From an uncultured Lachnospiraceae bacterium (GTDB lineage Bacteria > Bacillota > Clostridia > Lachnospirales > Lachnospiraceae), in the NCBI GenBank assembly GCA_902789735.1, contig CADAOZ010000020.1, positions 1 through 40,849 of the forward strand: a DNA stretch of 40,849 nucleotides, written 5' to 3'. This document shows, in pieces, positions 1 through 6,887 of this stretch. Within the stretch, counting starts at the first letter, position 1. Each line of letters starts with the position of its first letter. The notes beneath the pieces are model-generated. The model was not told the origin of the DNA. It did no database searches and saw only the letters and a list, made by a program, of their open reading frames with translations. The translations under genes were made by a program, and so were the position numbers.

Positions 1-47
1 CAATATCTACACTCGAAAGGTGAAACAATATGTGGTTGAAAACGTAG

Positions 48-293
48 CAACAGCGCGGTTTTTCCGCAATCACCGAAGAATCGGTGAATTATTCAGGTTA
101 CTGTATCGAATGCTCGGAAGACGGTCAGATCTGGAAACAAATGCGGGTCTGCCATTTGCATGAGGGAAAAGGGAAAGTACGGTTCGGCATTTACGCGTGT
201 TCTCCGGAGGATTCCAGTTTTACAGCTGTCTTTACGGATCTCGCGGTAACGGAATGCGCATGGAAAGCCCATGACGGCCAGCAGCCCGATTAA
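48..293 (+). pseudogene. C-terminal remnant of a DUF1349 (concanavalin-like) protein
   Basis: The frame is open from 48, just after a TAG at 45-47, to the TAA ending at 293. It encodes about 80 residues. The stretch with SEDGQIWKQMRVCHLHEG, then FGIYACSPEDSSF and ending in CAWKAHDGQ, matches the C-terminal half of DUF1349 proteins as I know the family, which are normally around 190 residues and adopt a lectin-like fold. The N-terminal half is missing and an in-frame stop lies just upstream, so this is probably a truncated copy. A GTG at 84 could start a 69-residue peptide, but no ribosome binding site stands before it. The truncation could also be a frameshift whose 5' part lies outside the window. 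The family call is fairly sure; whether anything is made from it is unknown. Confidence 0.55.
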
Positions 294-322
294 ACGCTGA
301 AAACGGAAAAACGAAGGACAGA

Positions 323-805
323 ATGAAGAAATATACCGAGTTAAGTCAGTACAAAGAAATCAACCAGATTCTGGAGGAGCTGCAGAAGGACGAGCACGTG
401 CAGGAAATGAAAAAATACATCCAGCACGGGGATGTATCGACCTATGAGCACTGTGAGAGTGTCGCCAGACTGAGCTTAAAGATCAATAAGGCCCTTTCAC
501 TGCATGCGGATCAGCGGACCCTGCTGACCGGTGCCATGCTGCATGATTTTTATCTGTATGACTGGCATTATGACGGAGACGGTTCCCACCACCTGCACGG
601 GTTCAGCCACCCGAAGAGGGCATGCCGGAACGCGCAGAAGTTTTTTGATGTGGACGCGGATGTGAGCCATGTCATCAGCAGCCATATGTGGCCGCTGACG
701 CTGACCAGCATCCCTCTGTCAAGGGAAGCATGGATCGTATGCCTGGCTGACAAATGGATCTCTCTGCACGAGACACTGTTCAGGCGGCAGAAAGCGCAGC
801 GGTGA
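323..805 (+). CDS. HD-domain phosphohydrolase-like protein
   Basis: A 160-residue soluble protein of the HD superfamily of metal-dependent phosphohydrolases. The metal ligands can be read directly: His43 (YEHCESVARLS), the His74-Asp75 pair (GAMLHDFYLYDW) and Asp143 (CLADKW). His121 in ISSHMWPL matches the helix that carries extra ligands in HD proteins. The size is typical of the small single-domain clostridial members, often annotated only as HD domain protein; the substrate (nucleotide, cyclic nucleotide or other phosphoester) cannot be inferred. The ATG at 323 follows a GAAGGA ribosome binding site. It lies 29 bases after the DUF1349 remnant, with no terminator between them, so it may once have been co-transcribed with it. 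No terminator is obvious after it. Confidence 0.8.
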   Translation: MKKYTELSQYKEINQILEELQKDEHVQEMKKYIQHGDVSTYEHCESVARLSLKINKALSLHADQRTLLTGAMLHDFYLYDWHYDGDGSHHLHGFSHPKRACRNAQKFFDVDADVSHVISSHMWPLTLTSIPLSREAWIVCLADKWISLHETLFRRQKAQR

Positions 806-845
806 CTGCGATTTGCGGAATCAGGGAATAGCAGATGCCGGATTG

Positions 846-854
846 TGATATACT
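846..854 (+). promoter_or_regulatory. Possible extended -10 promoter for the membrane protein gene
   Basis: TGATATACT fits TGn-TATAAT with one mismatch and lies 70 bases before the ATG at 924. No good -35 sits 16-18 bases upstream, so the call relies on the extended -10 alone. Confidence 0.3.
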
Positions 855-923
855 GATAGTAAATAAGCAGATCTGACCGGGACAGCCGGCCGTAAGGCGG
901 ATCCCGGCGAAAGGAGCAAGAAT

Positions 924-1946
924 ATGGATCCGAAAAAAAAGAGAGGTATTCCGGGGACGATCCTGTATATCATTTTGCGTGTCGTGCTCGCCTTCGCGGT
1001 CGTTGCGGTGATTGCGGGCCTCAGTAATCTCTTCCATTCCAATTCCAAATTTCTGCAGGCCAGAGATGCGGTGAATCTGAATGAGATCATTGCCAGCGGT
1101 GAGGAATTTCCGGAAGGTGAATTCGTTACATTACAGGTCTATTATCCCATTGGAAATTATGCGGAATCGAAGAGTTCCCTGACAGTCGGGTCCGACAGCA
1201 ATGGCGGCGGCTTCACCAGCGGCGTGGATCAGTACTATATGATCCTTTTGGAAGATTCCACGCTTATGTCTCTGAAGATCTCGAATACAGAGGATATTAA
1301 GGCGCTGGATGATCTGAATACACTGTTGGGAGAAACAGATGACTGGGCGTCTTTACCGGACTATGTGGAAGTGACCGGCAAACTGACAACACTGACAGAT
1401 CCCGAGATTGTTTCTTTTTATGAAGAAGCGCTGGGGTATCTGGACCTGACCACTTCGGACTCTAATGTCAGGATGTACCTGCTGGACGCGACCGAAATAC
1501 CGGGATCCAATATGCTCCTGTTCGCCGGCGTCATAGTGGGCGTGATTCTGCTCATTATCCTGGCCGTCACCCTGATCAGCAGGAAAAAGAAAAAAGCAGC
1601 CCAGGCTTCGAATGTGCTGCCGCCATATCCGGATGGCGCAGCAGGGATATCCGGTTATGCCGGAAATCCGATGGGACCCGGCAGCGGCCCGTCATCTGTA
1701 CCGGATTACGGAAATCCTGTGCCGCCTGCCGGCAGCACGCCTGCGCCGTCCGCAGGTCCTGCGCCGGATGAACCGGCCGCGCAGGATCAGCCGCAGACGG
1801 GCAGCAGTGTGTTGAAGGAACCGGAAGCTCCGGAGAATTATTCCGATAATTACTTCACCGCTGATACATTTATGGACAGTACAGATTCGTTTTTTACAGA
1901 ACCGGCTCCTGAGAAACCGGAAGATCCTTCCGGATTCTGGGATTGA
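924..1946 (+). CDS. Two-helix membrane protein with proline-rich cytoplasmic tail
   Basis: A 340-residue protein that I do not recognise. A basic N-terminus (MDPKKKRG) precedes a membrane helix at about residues 12-33. An extracytoplasmic domain follows (about 34-195), then a second helix at about 197-218 that ends in RKKKK. The remaining 120 residues are low-complexity, rich in Pro, Gly, Ala and Ser, and end in an acidic segment with repeated Phe and Asp (TDSFFTEPAPEKPEDPSGFWD-like). Charges suggest both termini are inside. Such tails often serve as binding platforms, but no partner is evident. AAGGAG at 911-916 fixes the start at 924. A strong terminator follows directly, so the gene is probably monocistronic. 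Confidence 0.75.
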   Translation: MDPKKKRGIPGTILYIILRVVLAFAVVAVIAGLSNLFHSNSKFLQARDAVNLNEIIASGEEFPEGEFVTLQVYYPIGNYAESKSSLTVGSDSNGGGFTSGVDQYYMILLEDSTLMSLKISNTEDIKALDDLNTLLGETDDWASLPDYVEVTGKLTTLTDPEIVSFYEEALGYLDLTTSDSNVRMYLLDATEIPGSNMLLFAGVIVGVILLIILAVTLISRKKKKAAQASNVLPPYPDGAAGISGYAGNPMGPGSGPSSVPDYGNPVPPAGSTPAPSAGPAPDEPAAQDQPQTGSSVLKEPEAPENYSDNYFTADTFMDSTDSFFTEPAPEKPEDPSGFWD

Positions 1947-1973
1947 TAATATGGCTGCTGATCAGCAGATGAG

Positions 1974-2008
1974 AAATACCCACGGGCGACAGACCCGTGG
2001 GTATTTTT
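1974..2008 (+). terminator. Rho-independent terminator after the membrane protein gene
   Basis: AAATACCCACGGG pairs with CCCGTGGGTATTT around a 7-base loop and ends in a T run. The core CCCACGGG/CCCGTGGG stem recurs, with small changes, in the terminators at 8604 and 11049. Confidence 0.9.
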
Positions 2009-2095
2009 GTAAGCATGGATATTTGGAAAGCATGATCAGAGCCGTAAGCAGGGACGACAAAATCCGGCATTTGCGGAGGTGATATGTGGTAATGA

Positions 2096-2134
2096 ACTTT
2101 TCATCAGCTGGTTGACAAACTGCTGATGAAAAGT
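2096..2134. repeat. 13-bp perfect inverted repeat bracketing the -35 of the lacI-type promoter
   Basis: ACTTTTCATCAGC (2096-2108) and its exact reverse complement (2122-2134) flank a 13-base spacer that contains the TTGACA -35. The right arm runs into the TG of the extended -10. No gene or terminator accounts for it. It may be an operator for a dimeric regulator, separate from the LacI-type site downstream. Confidence 0.75.
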
Positions 2135-2142
2135 GGTATAAT
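2112..2142 (+). promoter_or_regulatory. Promoter of the alpha-glucan operon
   Basis: TTGACA (2112-2117) and TATAAT (2137-2142) are both consensus, with a 19-base spacer that is longer than ideal. A TG at 2134-2135 makes an extended -10, which can offset the spacing. Transcription would start near 2149, so the operator at 2154 would block initiation or clearance. Confidence 0.75.
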
Positions 2143-2153
2143 ATTGATGGAAA

Positions 2154-2167
2154 CGTTAACGGTAACG
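2154..2167. promoter_or_regulatory. LacI-family operator-like palindrome
   Basis: CGTTAACGGTAACG matches its reverse complement at 12 of 14 positions and has the central CG typical of LacI/GalR-family operators. It sits just past the predicted transcription start of the regulator gene. I infer autoregulation by the LacI-type protein and control of the operon; no second copy was seen upstream of the binding-protein gene. Confidence 0.6.
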
Positions 2168-2202
2168 ATAACAGGAACAGCTCATACCGTGAAGGCGGAA
2201 TC

Positions 2203-3228
2203 ATGACAACGATCAAAGACATAGCACGGAAATCCGGCTACAGCATCGGGACTGTATCCAGGGTAATCAACAACAGGGCGGATGTCAGTGATGAAGCGAG
2301 AGAAAAGATAAACCGCGTCATTCGGGAATGCAAGTATCAGCCCAATTCCAATGCCAGGATGCTGAAACAGGTAATGTCATCAGAAGTGTCCATTATCGTC
2401 CGCGGCAGCAAAAATGTTTTTTTTGAGTCCATTCTGGAAGAAATCCAGATCAGGATGAGAAATTATGATGAGAATATCAATGTCCATTTCATTGGGGAAA
2501 CGGACAACGAAGTGGAGACGGCCGTCCGGATCGTCGCTTCCAACAAGCCCAAGGGCATCATTTTCCTTGGAGGGTATCTGAATTCATTCCGAAATCAGTT
2601 CTCGCAAATAAACCTGCCGTGTGTGCTCGTCACGGCGGGCGCGCAGGATCTGGGCTTCGACAATCTTTCCAGCTTTACGACCGATTATTATGAGGCCGGC
2701 GGATATGCCATGGACAAACTGCTGTCCCGGGGTCATACAAGGATCGGCATCCTGGGTGGGTATCTGACGGATTACAGGAACGGACGCATGAACGGAAAGA
2801 TACTGGGGGCTGTTCAGGAACTGGAGAAGAACGGGATCGCCTTCGATTTTGAGAAGGATTACCAGCCCTGCACGTATTCGGCGGAAAGCGGTTACCGGGC
2901 CGCGGAAATACTGCTGGAAAGATCGCCCGATCTGACCGCGGTCTTTGCAATCAGTGATTCGATTTCCCTGGGCATGATCAGGGCCATCCGGGACATGGGC
3001 CTGTCTGTTCCCGAAGATATCTCGGTCATAGGTTTTGACGGGCTGACCTATGCCAGATACTCCATCCCCCGCCTGTCTACCATCCGGCAGGATACAGCCC
3101 TGCTGGCAAAAAAGAGCGTTGATGATCTGCTGATGCGGATCAGCTACGGAAGCTCCGCGGTCCACGAAATGATTCCTTTCGAATATATAGAAGGGGAGAG
3201 CGTAGCCGCGGCGCGGCGGTCATTGTGA
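2203..3228 (+). CDS. LacI-family transcriptional regulator of the alpha-glucan operon
   Basis: A 341-residue LacI/GalR-family repressor. Residues 2-22 form the helix-turn-helix (TIKDIARKSGYSIGTVSRVI), followed by the hinge helix region (YQPNSNARML). The rest is a periplasmic-binding-protein-like sensor domain with the usual features PKGIIFLGG, GHTRIGILGG, DLTAVFAISD and VIGFDG. The family binds a sugar in the sensor domain and releases its operator. Length is normal. AAGGCGG precedes the ATG at 2203. It is the first gene of a five-gene co-directional run and lies 65 bases before the binding-protein gene, so the likely inducer is a maltodextrin or related alpha-glucoside; that is inferred from context only. 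Confidence 0.92.
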   Translation: MTTIKDIARKSGYSIGTVSRVINNRADVSDEAREKINRVIRECKYQPNSNARMLKQVMSSEVSIIVRGSKNVFFESILEEIQIRMRNYDENINVHFIGETDNEVETAVRIVASNKPKGIIFLGGYLNSFRNQFSQINLPCVLVTAGAQDLGFDNLSSFTTDYYEAGGYAMDKLLSRGHTRIGILGGYLTDYRNGRMNGKILGAVQELEKNGIAFDFEKDYQPCTYSAESGYRAAEILLERSPDLTAVFAISDSISLGMIRAIRDMGLSVPEDISVIGFDGLTYARYSIPRLSTIRQDTALLAKKSVDDLLMRISYGSSAVHEMIPFEYIEGESVAAARRSL

Positions 3229-3293
3229 AACAGATCCGGAGGCACCACACGGATCAGTAAATAAAGCAACATTATTTTTAAGGAGGGAAAAAA

Positions 3294-4538
3294 ATGAAAA
3301 AGCTTTTGGCAGCAATGATGACAATGGTGCTGTGCGTCTGCGTGCTCGCGGGCTGCGGCGGCTCCTCAGGCGGCTCCTCAGGCGGAGATGCGGCTCCCGC
3401 GGACAGCGGCGAAGCGGTTGATGTGACCGTCACGGTATGGGGTCCCCAGGAAGACCAGTCCGATGACAACGGCAAGTGGCTCCAGACCCAGTGCGAAGCC
3501 TTCGCAGCGGCACATCCGGAGTGGAAGATCACCTTCAAATACGGCGTATGCTCAGAGGGTGACGCCAAGACCAACATCGGAACAGACCCCAGTGTCGGCG
3601 CGGATGTTTACATGTTCGCGAATGACCAGATCCCGGACCTGATCAAGACCGGCGGCATTGCCGAGCTGGGCGGATCCAATGTGGAGACTATGAAGGCCAA
3701 TAACTCGGAGACCACGGTGAACACGGTCAGCTATGACGGTTCCGTCTATGGCTTTCCTTTCACCGGCAACACATGGTTCATGTTCTATGACAAGTCCGTA
3801 TTCTCGGATGAGGATATCAAATCCCTGGACGCCATGCTTGAAAAAGGCAAGGTAGCATTCCCCCTGGACAACTCCTGGTATATCGCTGCCTTCTATGTAG
3901 CCAACGGATGCACCCTGTTCGGTGCTGACGGCAGTGATGCCGACGCGGGCTTTGACTTCAGCGGTGACAAGGCTGTGGCGGTTACCAACTATCTGGTCGA
4001 CCTGGTCGCGAATCCCAACTTCGCCAACGGTGACGTAGGAACGAACGCTGACGCCAAGGCATTCTTCTCCGGTACATGGGATTATCAGAAGGCTGTGGAC
4101 GCCTACGGCGATAATCTCGGCATCGCTCCCGCCCCTTCCTTCACACTTGATGGTGAGCTCAAGCAGATGAAGGCCTTTGCCGGCTCCAAGGGAATCGGCG
4201 TGAACCCCGCTACCCCTCTTTACAGCGAGCATCCTGAAGTAGCGGTCGCCCTGGCGGCTTATCTTGCCGGCACAGAGTCCCAGCAGGCCCATTATGACCT
4301 GCGCAACATTATCCCCACCGACAACAATATTACCGTGGATGACGCTCTTGCAAAGGCACAGATGGATACAATGGAATATGCTTCCATCGTACAGCCCCTG
4401 CAGGCTGACATGGCCAATTACTGGACGCCGGCGGAATCCATGGGCAAGGAGCTCGTGGCCGGCAGCGTGACCCATGACAACGCGGCTGAGAAAACGGAAG
4501 CCATGAACACTTCCATGAATACTTCCGCAGTACAGTAA
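3294..4538 (+). CDS. malE: Extracellular maltodextrin-type solute-binding lipoprotein
   Basis: A 414-residue family 1 extracellular solute-binding protein. The signal peptide ends in LAGC, giving lipidation at Cys21, followed by a flexible Gly/Ser stretch. The mature part starts with VTVTVWGPQEDQ and has the cluster's usual segments GADVYMFANDQIPDLI, GSVYGFPFTGNTWFMFYDKS and GSKGIGVNPATP. The family binds oligosaccharides at the cell surface and delivers them to an ABC permease. AAGGAGG six bases before the ATG is a strong ribosome binding site, as expected for a protein made in excess. It lies in an operon with two permeases and a GH13 amylase, so maltodextrins are the likely ligand; the gene symbol is by similarity of role, not proven orthology. 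Confidence 0.88.
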   Translation: MKKLLAAMMTMVLCVCVLAGCGGSSGGSSGGDAAPADSGEAVDVTVTVWGPQEDQSDDNGKWLQTQCEAFAAAHPEWKITFKYGVCSEGDAKTNIGTDPSVGADVYMFANDQIPDLIKTGGIAELGGSNVETMKANNSETTVNTVSYDGSVYGFPFTGNTWFMFYDKSVFSDEDIKSLDAMLEKGKVAFPLDNSWYIAAFYVANGCTLFGADGSDADAGFDFSGDKAVAVTNYLVDLVANPNFANGDVGTNADAKAFFSGTWDYQKAVDAYGDNLGIAPAPSFTLDGELKQMKAFAGSKGIGVNPATPLYSEHPEVAVALAAYLAGTESQQAHYDLRNIIPTDNNITVDDALAKAQMDTMEYASIVQPLQADMANYWTPAESMGKELVAGSVTHDNAAEKTEAMNTSMNTSAVQ

Positions 4539-4602
4539 GTCTTACATATTTCAATGATGCCCCTTTCATGATGCCCGGCATCATTCGTTAAGAGTTTAGG
4601 AT

Positions 4603-4645
4603 GTCTGTCGTTTTAAGAGTGCCGTGCGCCCTTAAAACGACAGAC
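4603..4645 (+). other. 15-bp perfect hairpin between binding-protein and permease genes
   Basis: GTCTGTCGTTTTAAG (4603-4617) pairs perfectly with 4631-4645 around a 13-base loop. No T run follows, so it is not a standard terminator. Its place between the binding-protein and first permease genes suggests an mRNA-processing or stabilising element that keeps the upstream message abundant, as REP sequences do between malE and malF in enteric bacteria (analogy only). A shorter hairpin (ATGATGCC/GGCATCAT) lies just upstream near 4569-4585. Confidence 0.7.
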
Positions 4646-4665
4646 CTTTACCCCGGAGGTAGCAT

Positions 4666-6012
4666 ATGAAAGAAGACCGCGTCACCGTGAAAAACGCGCT
4701 GGTACACGGTGATCTATTTACAAAAATATCCGCTGTGATTATGGGAGCCGGCATCGCAGGCCATAAGCAGATCCTGAAAGGCGCCGTGGTCCTTATGATG
4801 GAGATTGCCTTCTGGATCTTCATGGTCAAAAAAGGCTTTTATAATCTGAGCAAGCTCCCCAGCCTGGGCACGGAAGCCCATGGCAAGGTCTGGAATGAAG
4901 CCAAGCAGATTTATGAGTATAAGGCCGGTGACAACTCCCAGCAGATCCTGCTCTTCGGCGTGATCACATGCTTTGTGGTCCTGGGATTCATCGCTCTGTG
5001 GATCCTGCAGCTGCTGCATTCCTACAAGCTGCAGAGGATGATTGAAAAAGGGGAGGAGGTGCCGGGCCTCAGGAAGGAACTCAGGAGCCTGTTCGACGGC
5101 AACCTTCATATCACCCTGATGGCACTTCCCTGTATCGGCATACTGGTATTTAATATCGTCCCCCTGGTCTACATGATCACAATGGCTTTTACGACCTATT
5201 CCAAGGAAGGAGAGCATCTGGTCCTGTTCGACTGGGACGGCCTGCATCAGTTCATGAGAGTGCTGAACATGAAAGGCAATATAGGCCGTCAGTTCTGGCA
5301 CGTCCTGGCCTGGACCATCGTATGGGCCATATTCGCGACATTCCTCAACTATATCCTGGGCATGATCCTGGCCATGGTCATCAACCGCAAGGATACCAGA
5401 TTTAAGAGCTTCTGGAGATTCTGCTTCGTGCTCTCCATCGCGGTGCCCCAGTTCGTCTCCCTGATGATCATGAATATCATGCTGCAGCCTTCCGGTGCCG
5501 TGAACGTGCTGCTCAAGAACCTGGGCCTCATCAACGAACCGATCCCCTTCTGGACCAACGCCCTGCTCGCCAGGATCACGATCATCGTGATCAATCTGTG
5601 GGTCGGTATTCCCTATACCATGCTGCAGGTCACCGGAATCCTGCAGAATATTCCCGAGGACCTCTATGAAGCGGCCAAAATGGACGGGGCGGGACCTGCA
5701 ACGATCTTTTTCAAGATAACCCTGCCCTACATGCTGTTCGTCACGACCCCTTACCTGATCGCCAGTTTTGTAGGCAATATCAACAACTTCAATATCATTT
5801 ACCTGCTGTCAGGCGGTGGTCCTACCTATGTGGGCGATACCGCAGGTCAGACGGACCTTCTGGTAACATGGCTGTACAAGCTGACGATCGACCAGCAGTA
5901 TTACAACCTCGGCGCTGTTATCGGTATCATGACCTTCGTCATCCTGACCATCATCACGCTGACCACCTACAGGAACTCCAGTTCCTATAAAAACGAGGAG
6001 GCGTTCATGTAA
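4666..6012 (+). CDS. malF: Maltodextrin-type ABC transporter permease, MalF-like
   Basis: A 448-residue integral membrane protein of the binding-protein-dependent sugar permease family. Two helices near residues 35-55 and 85-110, separated by a loop, precede the conserved permease core of six helices, as in MalF-type subunits. The ATPase-docking EAA loop is at about residues 335-354 (EAAKMDGAGPATIFFKITLP). GGAGG precedes the ATG at 4666. The last base of the stop is the first base of the next permease start, so the two subunits are translationally coupled and should form a heterodimer. The length fits Gram-positive maltodextrin systems better than generic 300-residue sugar permeases. No ATPase gene is in the operon. 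Confidence 0.9.
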   Translation: MKEDRVTVKNALVHGDLFTKISAVIMGAGIAGHKQILKGAVVLMMEIAFWIFMVKKGFYNLSKLPSLGTEAHGKVWNEAKQIYEYKAGDNSQQILLFGVITCFVVLGFIALWILQLLHSYKLQRMIEKGEEVPGLRKELRSLFDGNLHITLMALPCIGILVFNIVPLVYMITMAFTTYSKEGEHLVLFDWDGLHQFMRVLNMKGNIGRQFWHVLAWTIVWAIFATFLNYILGMILAMVINRKDTRFKSFWRFCFVLSIAVPQFVSLMIMNIMLQPSGAVNVLLKNLGLINEPIPFWTNALLARITIIVINLWVGIPYTMLQVTGILQNIPEDLYEAAKMDGAGPATIFFKITLPYMLFVTTPYLIASFVGNINNFNIIYLLSGGGPTYVGDTAGQTDLLVTWLYKLTIDQQYYNLGAVIGIMTFVILTIITLTTYRNSSSYKNEEAFM

Positions 6013-6887
6013 TGGAAAAGAAGAGTAAAGATAACAACAGAAGTCCCCGCAGGAGGATCGTGAACCTGCTCGTACATGTAATCCTGGCGGTGCTGGCGGT
6101 GATCTGGCTCCTGCCCATCGTATGGATCATCCTTACCAGCTTCCGCGCGGAGCCGGGAGCGTATACAAAGACATTCCTGCCCAAGAGCTACACGATCAAC
6201 AATTACGTAAAGCTGCTGACGGACCGGAACGTCCTGAATTTCCCCAGGATGTTCATGAATACACTGATCATCGCCATCTGCAGCTGCTGCATCAGCACTT
6301 CCTTCGTGCTGTCGGTATCCTATTCGCTCAGCCGCATGCGGTTCAAAATGAGAAAGCCCTATATGAATATGGCCATGATCCTGGGCCTTTTCCCCGGATT
6401 CATGACCATGATCGCCCAGTACTTTATCCTGAAGGCCATGGGGCTGACGGAAGGATCCTCCATCCGGCTGGGCCTGATCATTGTCTACAGTGCCTGTACC
6501 GGTCTGGGCTTCCAGATCTCCAAGGGATTTTTTGATACGATCCCAAGGGCGATCGATGAAGCGGCCATCATCGACGGGGCGACCCAGTGGCAGATCTTTA
6601 CCAGGATCACCATGCCGCTGTCCAAGCCGATCGTCATATATACCATCATGACATCCTTCATAGCGCCCTGGGTCGACTTTATCTTCGCCAAGGTCCTGTG
6701 CAGGGCCAACGCGGACCAGTTCACGGTCGCGATCGGGCTCTGGAACATGCTGCAGAAGGAGTATATCTACCAGTGGTACACCTGTTTCGCGGCCGGCGCG
6801 GTACTGATCTCGCTGCCGATCGCCATACTGTTCCTCTATCTGCAGAGGTTCTATGTGGAAGGCATGTCAGGAGCGGTGAAAGGATGA
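6012..6887 (+). CDS. malG: Maltodextrin-type ABC transporter permease, MalG-like
   Basis: A 291-residue permease subunit with six predicted helices, the first at about residues 17-40. The EAA loop at about residues 183-202 (EAAIIDGATQWQIFTRITMP) is the docking site for the ABC ATPase. The ending YVEGMSGAVKG is characteristic of MalG-type subunits. The start overlaps the stop of the preceding permease by one base, with a GAGGAGG ribosome binding site inside that gene, and its own stop overlaps the start of the amylase gene (ATGA). This tight coupling indicates matched production of the two permeases and the amylase. The pathway is import of maltodextrins across the cytoplasmic membrane. Confidence 0.92.
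   Translation: MEKKSKDNNRSPRRRIVNLLVHVILAVLAVIWLLPIVWIILTSFRAEPGAYTKTFLPKSYTINNYVKLLTDRNVLNFPRMFMNTLIIAICSCCISTSFVLSVSYSLSRMRFKMRKPYMNMAMILGLFPGFMTMIAQYFILKAMGLTEGSSIRLGLIIVYSACTGLGFQISKGFFDTIPRAIDEAAIIDGATQWQIFTRITMPLSKPIVIYTIMTSFIAPWVDFIFAKVLCRANADQFTVAIGLWNMLQKEYIYQWYTCFAAGAVLISLPIAILFLYLQRFYVEGMSGAVKG

Noticed and set aside
2..163. Open frame of 53 codons entering from the left edge
   Set aside because: It reads without stops but overlaps the DUF1349 coding frame, which has clear family similarity, and the peptide resembles nothing I know. It could be the tail of a truncated neighbour, but the support is too thin.
2076..2093. GGAGGTGAT followed by ATG-TGG-TAA, a two-codon ORF
   Set aside because: It lies upstream of the operon promoter, so it is unlikely to be on the transcript; probably chance.
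6587..6883. Longer amylase frame starting at 6587
   Set aside because: It overlaps the MalG-like gene. A proper lipoprotein signal peptide and ribosome binding site set the start at 6884.
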